Notes: a model not told the origin generated them from the letters alone. Numbered from the stretch's first letter, positions 1-8,704 are shown. The stretch: 64,000 nucleotides of DNA from Lacihabitans soyangensis (GCF_024343775.1 NZ_RJUF01000008.1:40128-104127); one strand, 5' to 3'. Numbers and translations are program-made.

Positions 1-1782
1 GCGGAGCAGTTGGAGAAGAATAAGGCGTTTTTGGCAAATCTAGATACGGATAAATTCGACCTCCATCGCCCGTACGTTGATGAAATATATTTGGTTTCAA
101 CCTCGGGCAAAGTAATGGTTCGTGAAGCTGACCTCATAGATGTTTGGTTTGACTCTGGGGCCATGCCTTACGCTCAATGGCATTATCCATTTAGCCAACA
201 AACCCCCGAAGGGGGCTCAAATACTAAAACTCCCACTGGGGGCTTGGGCACTACTTTCCCTGCCGACTTTATCTCTGAAGGTGTAGACCAAACACGCGGT
301 TGGTTTTTTACACTTCATGCCATAGCAGGAATGCTTTTTGATTCTGTAGCCTTCAAAAACGTAGTTTCTACGGGATTGGTTTTGGACAAAAACGGCAATA
401 AAATGTCGAAAAGATTGGGTAACTCAGTAGACCCTTTTGATACTCTTAAAAAATTCGGAGCCGACCCAACGCGTTGGTACATGATTACCAATGCCGAACC
501 TTGGGACAACCTCAAATTCAATTCTGACGGTATTCAGGAAGTTCAAAGGAAATTTTTTGGCACCCTGACCAATACCTACAATTTCTTTGCACTGTATGCC
601 AATCTGGACAACTACCAACTGGAGCAGTTCGACAGAGTACCGAAAGAAAAACTTACGGAACTAGACAGATGGATAATATCGAAAGTGTACACACTTGTAA
701 AAGAGGTGGGAGAAGAATTTGACGCCTACAACCCAACTAAAGCCGGTAGATTGATACAAGATTTTGTTTGTGATGATTTGTCAAATTGGTATGTAAGACT
801 CAATAGAAGACGTTTTTGGCAGGGTGAAATGACCGAAGACAAGCGTGCGGCTTACCAAACTCTGCAGCACTGCTTGGCTGCCGTAGCACAATTGATGTCG
901 CCAATAGCTCCTTTCTATGCCGATTGGTTGTATAAGAACCTTACAGATCAAGTCAGACAAGAATCAATTGAAAAAAATACGCCATTCAGACACGAATCGG
1001 TGCATTTTTCAGAATGGCATACCTACGATGAATTTTGGGTAGATTCTGAACTGGAAGAAGCAATGACTTTGGCCCAAAACATCTGTTCAATGGTGCATGC
1101 CTTGAGAAAGAAAAGTAGCTTGAAAGTTCGTCAGCCATTACAAAAAATACTCATTCCGGCTACCTCGGCAAAAGTGAAGGCCCAAATTGAACACATTACC
1201 TCTATCATACTTTCGGAGGTAAATGTAAAAAGTGTGGAGTTTTTGGATGATGAAAGTGGTATTTTAAAGAAAAAAGTAAAGGCCAATTTCAAATCATTAG
1301 GACCAAAGTTTGGCAAAGATATGAAGGCAGTGGCCGATACCATTCAAAACATGAATGCCGATGAGCTTAAATCGCTTGAAAAGACTGGCAATATCAACCT
1401 CAACGGATTCGAACTTGCATTGAGTGATGTTGAAATACTCACTGAAGACATTCCAGGCTGGCTTGTAGCCGTAGAAGGCGGTATAACGGTAGCTTTAGAC
1501 ATCAACCTCAGCGAAGAGCTTAAGCAAGAAGGCATTGCCAGAGATTTTGTCAACAGAATCCAGAACCTAAGAAAAGAAAGTGGTTTTGAGGTAACCGATA
1601 AAATCGCAATTCAATTAGAAAATACGAACAAGGAAGTATCGACAGCGGTAAATAATTTCAAATCTTATATTTCTACTGAAGTACAAGCCTTAGAATTAGA
1701 AATTACTAATGCAGTTTCGGATGCTGTGGAGGTAGAAATGGACGAAATAAAACTAAAAGTAAAAATAGTTGTAAAAAAGTAA
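1..1782 (+). CDS. ileS: Isoleucyl-tRNA synthetase, C-terminal part (5' end outside window)
   Basis: This cytoplasmic enzyme charges tRNA-Ile with isoleucine. The reading frame is open from base 1, so the true start lies upstream and only about 593 residues are visible. Family signs are the DVWFDSG segment, the EGVDQTRGWF segment, and the KMSKR loop (NGNKMSKRLGN, near residue 137 of the visible part) that binds ATP. An anticodon-binding helical domain follows, then the extended C-terminus typical of type 2 (eukaryote-like) bacterial IleRS. After WHYPF there is an odd Gly/Pro/Thr-rich stretch of about 19 residues that looks like an inserted repeat (listed separately). The next gene on the same strand is tRNA-Asp, which has its own promoter. 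Confidence 0.95.
   Translation, partial: AEQLEKNKAFLANLDTDKFDLHRPYVDEIYLVSTSGKVMVREADLIDVWFDSGAMPYAQWHYPFSQQTPEGGSNTKTPTGGLGTTFPADFISEGVDQTRGWFFTLHAIAGMLFDSVAFKNVVSTGLVLDKNGNKMSKRLGNSVDPFDTLKKFGADPTRWYMITNAEPWDNLKFNSDGIQEVQRKFFGTLTNTYNFFALYANLDNYQLEQFDRVPKEKLTELDRWIISKVYTLVKEVGEEFDAYNPTKAGRLIQDFVCDDLSNWYVRLNRRRFWQGEMTEDKRAAYQTLQHCLAAVAQLMSPIAPFYADWLYKNLTDQVRQESIEKNTPFRHESVHFSEWHTYDEFWVDSELEEAMTLAQNICSMVHALRKKSSLKVRQPLQKILIPATSAKVKAQIEHITSIILSEVNVKSVEFLDDESGILKKKVKANFKSLGPKFGKDMKAVADTIQNMNADELKSLEKTGNINLNGFELALSDVEILTEDIPGWLVAVEGGITVALDINLSEELKQEGIARDFVNRIQNLRKESGFEVTDKIAIQLENTNKEVSTAVNNFKSYISTEVQALELEITNAVSDAVEVEMDEIKLKVKIVVKK
198..255 (+). repeat. In-frame GC-rich hairpin element inside ileS
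   Basis: In an AT-rich gene this stretch holds CCCCC-GAA-GGGGG (203-215), then a second C-run/G-run pair (230-246). It adds residues of the type TPEGGSNTKTPTGG between two conserved blocks. I read it as a short palindromic repeat that inserted in frame at a tolerated loop. Other copies in the genome would confirm this. Confidence 0.5.
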
Positions 1783-1856
1783 AAACCTAAGGGCTTAATT
1801 TTAAATAGCTTAGAAAATACTTTAGAAAAATCCATAATTTTTTTTCGCAAAGAGTA

Positions 1857-1886
1857 TTGACAATAAAAATTAAGCCCTTATCTTTG
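1857..1886 (+). promoter_or_regulatory. Bacteroidota-type promoter of tRNA-Asp
   Basis: A TTG at 1857-1859 and TATCTTTG at 1879-1886 match the Bacteroidota consensus TTG / TAnnTTTG with 19 bases between the boxes. The -7 element lies 25 bases before the tRNA. This lets the tRNA be transcribed independently of ileS. Confidence 0.75.
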
Positions 1887-1911
1887 CACCACGTTTAAGA
1901 GAAACGCAAAC

Positions 1912-1985
1912 GGTTTGGTAGTTCAGCTGGTTAGAATACCTGCCTGTCACGCAGGGGGTCGCGGGTTCGAGTCCCGTCCAGACCG
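1912..1985 (+). tRNA. tRNA-Asp (anticodon GTC)
   Basis: The 74-nt cloverleaf has acceptor arms GGTTTGG and CCAGACC (one G-T pair) with discriminator G. The D-arm region is TAGTTCAGCTGGTTAGAATA, the anticodon loop CTGTCAC carries GTC, and the T-loop is GTTCGAGTC. CCA is not encoded. Its 3' end is the integration site of the downstream island, whose attL sequence restores the intact tRNA. Confidence 0.97.
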
Positions 1986-1990
1986 CAAAA
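1972..1990 (+). repeat. attL: 19-bp direct repeat at the tRNA-Asp 3' end
   Basis: The sequence TCCCGTCCAGACCGCAAAA occurs here and again exactly at 42682-42700. The first 14 bases are the T-arm and acceptor end of tRNA-Asp. Flanking bases differ on both sides, so 19 bp is the full identity. This is the expected product of tyrosine-recombinase integration into a tRNA 3' end. Confidence 0.92.
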
Positions 1991-2016
1991 AGCACTCATT
2001 TTGAGTGCTTTTTTTG
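1972..2016 (+). terminator. Rho-independent terminator after tRNA-Asp, supplied by the island (core 1991-2016)
   Basis: AGCACTCA (1991-1998) pairs with TGAGTGCT (2002-2009) across a 3-base loop, followed by a run of seven T. It lies just inside attL, so it arrived with the island. A second terminator directly after attR (42703-42741) is probably the original one. Confidence 0.8.
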
Positions 2017-2163
2017 TTTTTAAGCCGTTTTTGCTACGTTTCCCGACCCTTCTCTTAGTATGTTTTACCATATGTTACCATAATTTTTGTTACTGGTTTG
2101 TTACTCACTTTAATTGGCTTTTGTTTCCATAGGTTTGTTATTTAAAACAATAATATTTGGAAT

Positions 2164-3375
2164 ATGAAAGTTAATTATGATATCGTCTTTGACATTAAGA
2201 AGGAAATTAGTACCAAGAAAAAAGAAAAAGGTCTAGTTCAAATTAGAGCATACTACAATGGCTCCAGGAAATACTTCACAACAAGATTATATCTTAAAGA
2301 AAATGAATGGGACTTTAAAAAAAATCAACCTAAAGACCCAGTTCAAGCAAGGTCTATTCGAAAACTAATTGACAAATTAGAAGATTTTGAAACTCAATAC
2401 AGACTGCAAAATGATAGCTTCCACTTATCAAATTTTGATATATATTTAAAACCAAAGAAAAAAGAACCTGAGATTATTAAAATTTCCTTTTCCGAGTTTT
2501 TTAAAATGCAACTAACCAAAGAGTCTCAACTAAAAAGAGTAACATTGGTTAACCAAATTAATACGTTGAAAAAGCTGACAGAATTCAAAAAAGTAATTCA
2601 ATTTGAGGATTTGAACTACCAACTAATTCAGGATTTTGAGATTTTCCTTCGTCAAAAGAAAAACCTAAGAACAAATACAATAGAAAAATATCATAGGCAA
2701 GTTCGGAAATATATCAACCTAGCTATAAAGCAAGACCTATTTCCTGAAAATAAGAATCCATACAAAAATTATAAACTTACCATAGAAGAAACTGATACCA
2801 TTTTTTTGCTTCCCGAAGAAAGACAAAGAGTCGAAAATCTAATATTTGAGGAACCTATTCGTAATTATAAAGATCTCGAAATGGCAAGAGACATGTTTTT
2901 ATTTGGATGCTATACAGGACTCAGGTATTCAGATTGTTTTGCACTTACTGCAGACAATTTCAATGAAACTGAAAATGGTTTAATTCTTAAATTCAGAGCG
3001 AATAAAACTAATAAAATTGGGTCAAGACCGCTGTATTTACTATTTGATGGCAAACCTGAAAAAATTATTAAGAAATATTTACCAAAAACTGGCAATCAAA
3101 AGCTATTCAAAGGCATGAATAACCCAAAAGTGAACAGAAGCCTGAAAGTAATTGCTGAAATGGCAAATGTTCATAGAGGTTTGTATTTTAAGGCTTCTAG
3201 AGATACCTTTGGTACAACGTTATATATGCTATCCGGTGACGATAAACTAGTGCAAAAGCAATTACAGCACAGCAAAAGGGACCAGACGGACAAATATGTT
3301 CACTTAGTAGAACAAATTCAAAATGAAGGATTACAAAAAATATTTAAATCCATCGGAAAAGGTACCGATGATTGA
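2164..3375 (+). CDS. Tyrosine recombinase / integrase of the island
   Basis: A 403-aa site-specific recombinase, expected to integrate and excise the island at tRNA-Asp. It has an arm-type DNA-binding N-terminus, a SAM-like core-binding domain (about residues 115-210) and a C-terminal catalytic domain. Catalytic residues visible are R254 (TGLRYSD), R346 (KASRDTFG), H369 (LQHSK) and Y378 (DKYVHL). The usual His of HxxR is Lys (K343), a change also tolerated in some family members. It starts about 175 bases after the tRNA in the standard orientation. The following gene overlaps its last codons, so the two are probably cotranscribed. Confidence 0.93.
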   Translation: MKVNYDIVFDIKKEISTKKKEKGLVQIRAYYNGSRKYFTTRLYLKENEWDFKKNQPKDPVQARSIRKLIDKLEDFETQYRLQNDSFHLSNFDIYLKPKKKEPEIIKISFSEFFKMQLTKESQLKRVTLVNQINTLKKLTEFKKVIQFEDLNYQLIQDFEIFLRQKKNLRTNTIEKYHRQVRKYINLAIKQDLFPENKNPYKNYKLTIEETDTIFLLPEERQRVENLIFEEPIRNYKDLEMARDMFLFGCYTGLRYSDCFALTADNFNETENGLILKFRANKTNKIGSRPLYLLFDGKPEKIIKKYLPKTGNQKLFKGMNNPKVNRSLKVIAEMANVHRGLYFKASRDTFGTTLYMLSGDDKLVQKQLQHSKRDQTDKYVHLVEQIQNEGLQKIFKSIGKGTDD

Positions 3376-4141
3376 AGTACTAAATGACAATGAATTAGTT
3401 GACCTAATTAATAGAACCAAAAAGAAAGTCTCAATAAAACATTACTTGAATACTTATTTGTTTCCAGTAGGTGATGACGGAAATGGTAATCAAAGATATC
3501 CCGTTTATTACAGAATTATTTTTAACAGACAATCTGTTAAATTAAAAAGTAATACGAATCTAATACTTTCAAAGATTGAATTCGAGCAGTTAACAGAACA
3601 AAATTGGAAATTATTAACCAGAGAGGCACTATTCCTTACCTACTTAATTAACAGAATTTACAACAACGTTTTAACAGAAACAAACCGATACTCAGAGCCT
3701 TTTCAAATGGGCATTGAAAATTTTGATATTAATCAAATTTTTCACGACTTCAATTTCGGGCAATATGAATTGCCCTCTGTTGTTAATAGAATATTACTAT
3801 CAAAAATGGAATTATTTTCCAAGAACAATAACCTAAACGAAATCACTTTTGATTTGCTCTCAACCAACTTTAATGCATATCAGCTTTTAACATTCTTAAA
3901 ATTAGGAAACAATATCTGGGGAAAATTTGAAAAAGAATATAATTCTCTAATTTGGTTTTTTAATATCGAATATGCAACTTTCAAATCAGAAAGCACCCTA
4001 TATGACAGTTTTGGAGCAACTGAGGTAGACCTACTATTTTTAGATTTCTCCAAATCATTTTCTGACAAACAATCTTCAAAAGAACATAGTGAGTTTCTTC
4101 TAGAGCTTGATGCTCTTATAAGGAGTAATAAAGCTTATTAA
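3368..4141 (+). CDS. Hypothetical protein next to the integrase
   Basis: A product of about 257 aa that I do not recognise. I chose the ATG at 3368 because it overlaps the integrase stop by 8 bases and has GGAAAAGG just upstream. A longer version from ATG 3323 would overlap by 53 bases. The sequence is rich in Asn, Phe and Leu, with no signal peptide, membrane segment or clear motif, and looks like a soluble mostly helical protein. Its tight coupling suggests a function with the integrase or in element control, but that is only inference. Confidence 0.75.
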   Translation: MIEVLNDNELVDLINRTKKKVSIKHYLNTYLFPVGDDGNGNQRYPVYYRIIFNRQSVKLKSNTNLILSKIEFEQLTEQNWKLLTREALFLTYLINRIYNNVLTETNRYSEPFQMGIENFDINQIFHDFNFGQYELPSVVNRILLSKMELFSKNNNLNEITFDLLSTNFNAYQLLTFLKLGNNIWGKFEKEYNSLIWFFNIEYATFKSESTLYDSFGATEVDLLFLDFSKSFSDKQSSKEHSEFLLELDALIRSNKAY

Positions 4142-4178
4142 ATTCGATCCAGAGTCTAATTTAGCAATTATTTTTAGC

Positions 4179-4217
4179 AATACTAAAATGTTGTAACCAT
4201 TACAACTTTTTAGTATT
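4179..4217. promoter_or_regulatory. 39-bp near-perfect palindrome, likely operator of the HTH gene
   Basis: The 18-base arms (4179-4196 and 4200-4217) match at all but one position around a CCA spacer. The core is GTTGTAA-CCA-TTACAAC. A -7-like TACCTTCG (4217-4224) overlaps the right end, and the HTH gene starts 33 bases past the palindrome. The position fits a repressor-binding site. The same GTTGTAA half-site is repeated many times at 7449-7654. Confidence 0.7.
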
Positions 4218-4249
4218 ACCTTCGCATATCAAATAATAACAAATTTTTT

Positions 4250-4537
4250 ATGCACCAAAATCAATCAGAAAAAACTGCCATTAGTCCAGAAATTGAATAT
4301 CTGGCATCTATCCTTGAGGATAGATTTAAAATTATTGAAAACCACTTTTTAAAACCACCCGAACCCAGGATTCCTGAAACTGCCCAACCAAGTGAAGTTT
4401 GCAAAAAAATGGGTTGGTCAAGGTCAAAATTTGAAGAATTCAAAAGAGCAGGACTTTTCCGCACTGAAAAAATAGGAGGGAAAATTTATGTTTCTACTGC
4501 AGATTTACGGAAACTATTCCCAAAAGACTTTTTCTAA
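4250..4537 (+). CDS. Small helix-turn-helix protein, excisionase-like
   Basis: A 95-aa protein. The C-terminal half (about residues 45-92) contains PSEVCKKMGWSRSKFEEF, followed by a basic stretch and a beta-wing-like TEKIGGKIYVST. This is the MerR-like helix-turn-helix of excisionase-type proteins in Bacteroidota islands. The first 40 residues look like a helical oligomerisation segment. Such proteins regulate element genes or direct excision. The palindrome just upstream suggests autoregulation. Confidence 0.8.
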   Translation: MHQNQSEKTAISPEIEYLASILEDRFKIIENHFLKPPEPRIPETAQPSEVCKKMGWSRSKFEEFKRAGLFRTEKIGGKIYVSTADLRKLFPKDFF

Positions 4538-4556
4538 AAAGGGAGGTGCATAAAAA

Positions 4557-4582
4557 AGCCGGCATGTTGGACCATGTCGGCT
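4557..4582 (-). terminator. Hairpin with a T-run on the minus strand
   Basis: AGCCGGCATG (4557-4566) pairs with CATGTCGGCT (4573-4582) with one G-T pair and a 6-base loop. On the minus strand it is followed by six T, so it would terminate a minus-strand transcript. No minus-strand gene is seen upstream of it in 4583-4807. An antisense RNA against the primase leader would explain it. Confidence 0.45.
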
Positions 4583-4632
4583 ATAATAATGCTCATTTCT
4601 ATTGATCATCACTATCTTAACAAAACAAAAGT

Positions 4633-4815
4633 ATGAAATTCTGCTTAAAAAACAAACCTCGGTTAGCCGAGGATCGTCTATCCTATGGCTCAAAAACTAG
4701 GTATTTACTAAAAAACCCAAATAAGAAACCTAGTTTCTCAAGAAATTCTTTAAAGCCAAAGGGATTATTTAAAAAAGTGTTTAAATCATATCCTATTTTA
4801 AATATCCATGGTTGA
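4633..4815 (+). CDS. Doubtful 60-aa ORF in a structured leader of the primase gene
   Basis: The open frame encodes a very basic Lys/Arg/Asn-rich 60-mer that overlaps the primase start by 8 bases. It shows no domain. The same DNA folds well: CCTCGG-TTAG-CCGAGG at 4657-4672, and AAACTAGGT (4694-4702) paired with ACCTAGTTT (4728-4736). Together with the minus-strand terminator at 4557, this looks as much like a regulatory RNA leader as a gene. I keep the ORF at low confidence. Confidence 0.25.
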   Translation: MKFCLKNKPRLAEDRLSYGSKTRYLLKNPNKKPSFSRNSLKPKGLFKKVFKSYPILNIHG

Positions 4816-7435
4816 TTACAAATACAAATTCGAAAAACACCCTAATAAAAAGGGTACTTGCCCTGCCTGCGGAGAAAAAAATCAGTTTAGGTACTACCAA
4901 GATCAAAATGGTGAAAGATTAAGCACTGAATTCGGAAAATGCGAAAGAACAAATTCATGCGGATATCACAGTAAACCTAGCAAAGATGTTACATTTATTG
5001 CACCCGTCAAAAAGAAAATTGCTAAAGTGGAATACATATTTCCTGATCAAAAACTAGTTGCTAGAATTACCTTTTGGAATGAAAATCAAGAAAGCAACTT
5101 ACATAAACATTGGAATAAGATAGGAATTCCATTAGAACATTTCAAAAAACAAGGAGTTGGCACCGATGAAAATGGAAATACTACATTTATACACCGTAAT
5201 ATAAATGGACATATAACTAATGTTAAAAAGATCAGCTATAATCCAGAGGGCAAAAGAGATAAAGTCAAAAAAGTCAATCACTATCTCAGTCAACCTAATG
5301 GTGAAACGAAAAAATTCAGCGTTTGCCTTTTTGGTGAAGAATTATTAGATCCTGAAAAAAAACGCAAAGTAATAATTGTCGAATCAGAGAAGTCAAAAGT
5401 TATTGGCTCATTCTACTATCCTGATTATGATTGGGTCGCTTGTGGCTCTTGCAATGGCTTAACACTTGACAAAGTGAAGGTTTTGGAAGGTAGAGAGGTT
5501 TATTGGCTTTGTGATGCTGATAATGCTGGTAGAAAAAACTCAAGTATCAATAATTTACATTCGGAAACGTTTAATTTTCATATCGTAGACCTATTTCCTT
5601 CGAGGGAGGACGGCTTTGATATAGCTGATTCACTTGAGGTTGGGAATAAGCCTTCATTACATCAAGAAATAAACAAAATTTCACATATTGTAGAAACAGT
5701 TGAAGAAGAACATTTGAAAAACAACAGTGTAGATTACAGAAAAAATACATCTATCTGGATAAAAACTAGGAATAATTGGGAAGTAATTGCAGATAATTTT
5801 CATATTTTCATCAAATATCAAACGAAAGATGATAATGAAGAAATTTCTTGGATAATTGAGGTAAAAATCAAGGGAAGACCATCAGAATTCATCGAGATTT
5901 CTCACGAAGACTTTTGTTCAGCAAAAAAGATGAAGACAATCTTGGCGACCAAAAGACTAAGTTTTAAGGCCAATGACAACCACATCTCAGAATTACACTC
6001 ATTGTTGTTTTCAACCCCTTTTAATACTGCTAAGAAAATCACTCGATTTGGTTTTCATAAAGAGTCTGAGACATTTTTCTTTTCGAACAAAGCATTATCT
6101 AAAAACGGTGAACTGCTAATACCTGACAACTTTAGTATAGTTAATCCTGATGATTTCTGCCTCTCCATGCCTTTAAGTAATCATAAAATGAAACGGAGGT
6201 TCGAACTAACAGAAAACGAAATAACCTTTAATCAGTGGTATGTTGAATACTCCAAAACACATACCCAGGAAAAGGCATTTGTGCCAGTTTGCTTTTATAT
6301 CATGGCTTTATTCAGAGACGTCGTTATTAATCATAAAGGCTCTTCTCCCATTCTGTTCCTGAAAGGATCAGCTGGTACTGGTAAAAGCAGCATTATTCGA
6401 AGCCTAACATGTCTTTTTGGCTTTCAACAAGAAGATATAAATCTGAAGTCAAAAAATACGGAAGCAGCATTGGTGAAACTAATGAGTCAATCCGCCAACT
6501 CTTTGATTTGGATGGATGAATTTCACAATGAGTTTCCGCATGAAGGCCTTTTACAAGCGGCCTACGATAATGCTGGATACCATAAAACGCCAGATCAATC
6601 AAAAAGTAAAACTGATACAGATAGTATCGAGATCCATTCTGCATTGGCTCTTACAAGCAATTATATCCCTTCAAATGATATTTTCTTTTCAAGATGCTTA
6701 CTTGTACATGTAGAGAACAAAGAAAAGACACATGAACAGAAAATGGGATTTGCCACTATGAAACGCTTTGAACAGCAAGGATTGGGTTGCATCACAGTTG
6801 AACTTTTGAGGCATAGGCAGCTAATCATAGAAAAATATGATTCAGAGTTTAAAAAACTGTCATTGGAGCTAGAATCACGTTTTCAAAACGAAAATATTCC
6901 TGAGCGTTTATTCAGTAATATGGCTCAAACCATGACTTGTGCTTTGATCCTTCAAAAAATAGGTAAGATTGAGCTATGTGAATATACTGATGAGAATGAT
7001 ATCCTTACCGAGTTTGTAAATATTGGAGAGAAGTATATAAGAGCCCAGAGAGAAATACAGCAAGAGAATTCAGTGTTATCAGAATTTTTCGGGATACTCC
7101 AAGTTTTATTCGAGAATTTCCAAATTCAAGAAGGGGTTCATTTTCGATTCGAAAATGAATTACTTTATCTAAGATTGCCGTCCATTTTCCCTTTGTATAA
7201 ACAAAAATACAGGTCAATTTATTTTAAAGAGTCACCTGATAAAGATTCGATTTTACAAGATATCTTAAAGCTGGAAGAAAGAGATAAAACGGAAATCTTG
7301 AAAACTATTCGATTTAGAGAAGAGGAAAACGGCAATTCTTTAAAAAATACCGTAACAAATTCTCTTTCAATAACTTACGAAATTTACTTTACGAAATTCA
7401 GTCTAGATTTTACAAATAGACGAAAATTAGCCTAA
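4808..7435 (+). CDS. Primase-helicase (DUF6371-like N-terminus, Toprim, P-loop ATPase)
   Basis: An 875-aa replication-type protein of mobile elements. The N-terminus has a zinc-ribbon pattern CPAC (C18, C21) and C45...C51/H54, as in Bacteroidota DUF6371 proteins. A Toprim region follows, with VIIVESEKSK (about 189-198) and CDADNAG (about 236-242), the acidic Mg-binding motifs of primases. A P-loop ATPase domain carries GSAGTGKS (520-527) and a Walker B-like IWMDEF near 570. The expected role is priming and unwinding element DNA after excision. The iteron-like cluster lies immediately downstream. Confidence 0.82.
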   Translation: MVDYKYKFEKHPNKKGTCPACGEKNQFRYYQDQNGERLSTEFGKCERTNSCGYHSKPSKDVTFIAPVKKKIAKVEYIFPDQKLVARITFWNENQESNLHKHWNKIGIPLEHFKKQGVGTDENGNTTFIHRNINGHITNVKKISYNPEGKRDKVKKVNHYLSQPNGETKKFSVCLFGEELLDPEKKRKVIIVESEKSKVIGSFYYPDYDWVACGSCNGLTLDKVKVLEGREVYWLCDADNAGRKNSSINNLHSETFNFHIVDLFPSREDGFDIADSLEVGNKPSLHQEINKISHIVETVEEEHLKNNSVDYRKNTSIWIKTRNNWEVIADNFHIFIKYQTKDDNEEISWIIEVKIKGRPSEFIEISHEDFCSAKKMKTILATKRLSFKANDNHISELHSLLFSTPFNTAKKITRFGFHKESETFFFSNKALSKNGELLIPDNFSIVNPDDFCLSMPLSNHKMKRRFELTENEITFNQWYVEYSKTHTQEKAFVPVCFYIMALFRDVVINHKGSSPILFLKGSAGTGKSSIIRSLTCLFGFQQEDINLKSKNTEAALVKLMSQSANSLIWMDEFHNEFPHEGLLQAAYDNAGYHKTPDQSKSKTDTDSIEIHSALALTSNYIPSNDIFFSRCLLVHVENKEKTHEQKMGFATMKRFEQQGLGCITVELLRHRQLIIEKYDSEFKKLSLELESRFQNENIPERLFSNMAQTMTCALILQKIGKIELCEYTDENDILTEFVNIGEKYIRAQREIQQENSVLSEFFGILQVLFENFQIQEGVHFRFENELLYLRLPSIFPLYKQKYRSIYFKESPDKDSILQDILKLEERDKTEILKTIRFREEENGNSLKNTVTNSLSITYEIYFTKFSLDFTNRRKLA

Positions 7436-7448
7436 AATCTTATAACAG

Positions 7449-7654
7449 TTACAACAACGAGTTAACATACTTATAATCATTATATTATTGTTTTTTTGTT
7501 GTTGTAATTCCGTTGTAATTCCGTTGTAGCCGTTGTAAAAATCGGAAATATTTCCGTTGTAAATGTTGTAGCCATTTACAACGGAATTACAACAATGACC
7601 ATCTTTTATTTATCTTATTTTCAACTAGTTAACTAATTGCGTTGTGTGTTGTAA
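7449..7654. repeat. Iteron-like cluster of GTTGTAA motifs, candidate origin or control region
   Basis: Ten GTTGTAA or GTTGTAG units occur on both strands. Forward copies start at 7501, 7512, 7523, 7532, 7556, 7565 and 7648. Reverse copies (TTACAAC) start at 7449, 7576 and 7587. Two are exact 11-bp tandems of GTTGTAATTCC. A perfect inverted repeat with 14-bp arms (7552-7565 and 7573-7586, 7-base spacer) sits in the middle. The stretch lies directly after the primase-helicase gene and has no ORF. It also shares its motif with the operator palindrome at 4179. An iteron-type origin or a cluster of repressor sites would both fit. Confidence 0.7.
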
Positions 7655-7704
7655 TAAAAAATGGAAAAATACACTATGCTTATCATTTTTTAAATAAATA
7701 AATT

Positions 7705-7914
7705 ATGAAATTAATACTTAGGGCCGCTGATGTTCAGATAATATTAAATGTATGTAGAACCGATAGTTATAGAATTATTAAAGAAATTAAAGAGGATTAT
7801 CCTTACTCTGGTTTACTAACTGGTAGCAAAATAAAAATTGAAGATTTAGCGGAACATTATAAACTTAAAGTGGAAGAAATATGTGCTCTACTAAGTGAAC
7901 ATGAAGGGCCATAA
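7705..7914 (+). CDS. Small DNA-binding-type protein
   Basis: A 69-aa soluble protein. ADVQIILNVCRTDSYRIIKE resembles the first part of an excisionase-like helix-turn-helix, and IKIEDLAEHYKL is a second helical segment. Proteins of this size and pattern are common in Bacteroidota integrative elements, usually annotated as helix-turn-helix or pyocin-activator-like. It starts just after the iteron-like cluster and may bind it. That is inference from position. Confidence 0.6.
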   Translation: MKLILRAADVQIILNVCRTDSYRIIKEIKEDYPYSGLLTGSKIKIEDLAEHYKLKVEEICALLSEHEGP

Positions 7915-7947
7915 AGGCATTGTAAAACACAATTCATATAATTCATA

Positions 7948-7983
7948 TTGTCCAAAAACTCTGAATATGATACCCTAATTTTG
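7948..7983 (+). promoter_or_regulatory. Candidate promoter of the ribbon-helix-helix gene
   Basis: TAATTTTG at 7976-7983 matches TAnnTTTG exactly. The nearest TTG is at 7948-7950, giving a spacer of 25 bases, longer than usual. The gene start is 93 bases downstream. Confidence 0.35.
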
Positions 7984-8076
7984 CATGTGATACAAGGTAA
8001 AACAAAGTAAAACTGCCTAAATATGACGTTTTATCGCTGTATTTTAAATAAATAACACATTTAAAAAAACATCAAA

Positions 8077-8700
8077 ATGAGTGAACTTACTCAAAACATC
8101 AATGTCAGAATGACCCATGAAATGAAAAAGAAAATCATGGATGAGTCGTACAAAAGAGGAATTAGCATCTCTGCTTACATTCTATTTTTAATCCAAGAAC
8201 ATTGGGAAAGACCTTGCCTAGTTCAAAATGATATTCAAGGTGAGTATAATCCAAGAGAACATGAAGAAGGAGAAATCTGTGACAAAGAGTATAAGGAAAT
8301 GTACTTAGAAGCAGAAGATGAAATCAAAAGACTTGGTATTTATTCGAACAGATTACTTGAAATTTTAGAAGAGAATTCTATAACTGTCCTTCACCCAAAA
8401 CGAATTGGATTATTTGAGAGAGAAAAAGCCATAAATAATGGAACGCTACAAGAATTACTTAAAATTGAAAAAGATCCTAAATCAATAACAGCTGTTTCTC
8501 AAAATAAAGAGCAATTGCTTAAAGCAAGTGAGAAAATTAGATTTATAGAGCAAAGGCTAAATTCATACGAAACTCCAGTTTTGAAAAGTATTTTCCGTTT
8601 TACGCAAGGACAAGTCTCATTAGCACCTTCTATTAGGGACTTACCAGATGTAGTACAATTTTTAGCAAATTCATATAATCAACAATTTTTAAATTCTTAA
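8077..8700 (+). CDS. Ribbon-helix-helix protein, MobC-like accessory (tentative)
   Basis: A 207-aa protein. The first 45 residues (NINVRMTHEMKKKIMDESYK, then RGISISAYI) form a typical ribbon-helix-helix DNA-binding unit. The rest is acidic and helical with a likely coiled coil (about 60-100 and 140-180). Such proteins serve as mobilisation accessory factors or partition/transcription regulators. No relaxase follows, so a mobilisation role cannot be shown. The next gene begins 4 bases after the stop. Confidence 0.6.
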   Translation: MSELTQNINVRMTHEMKKKIMDESYKRGISISAYILFLIQEHWERPCLVQNDIQGEYNPREHEEGEICDKEYKEMYLEAEDEIKRLGIYSNRLLEILEENSITVLHPKRIGLFEREKAINNGTLQELLKIEKDPKSITAVSQNKEQLLKASEKIRFIEQRLNSYETPVLKSIFRFTQGQVSLAPSIRDLPDVVQFLANSYNQQFLNS

Positions 8701-8704
8701 AACT

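Noticed and set aside
8077..8700. Proof of a mobilisation module
   Set aside because: The ribbon-helix-helix protein alone is not enough. No relaxase or coupling protein gene was found anywhere in the island.
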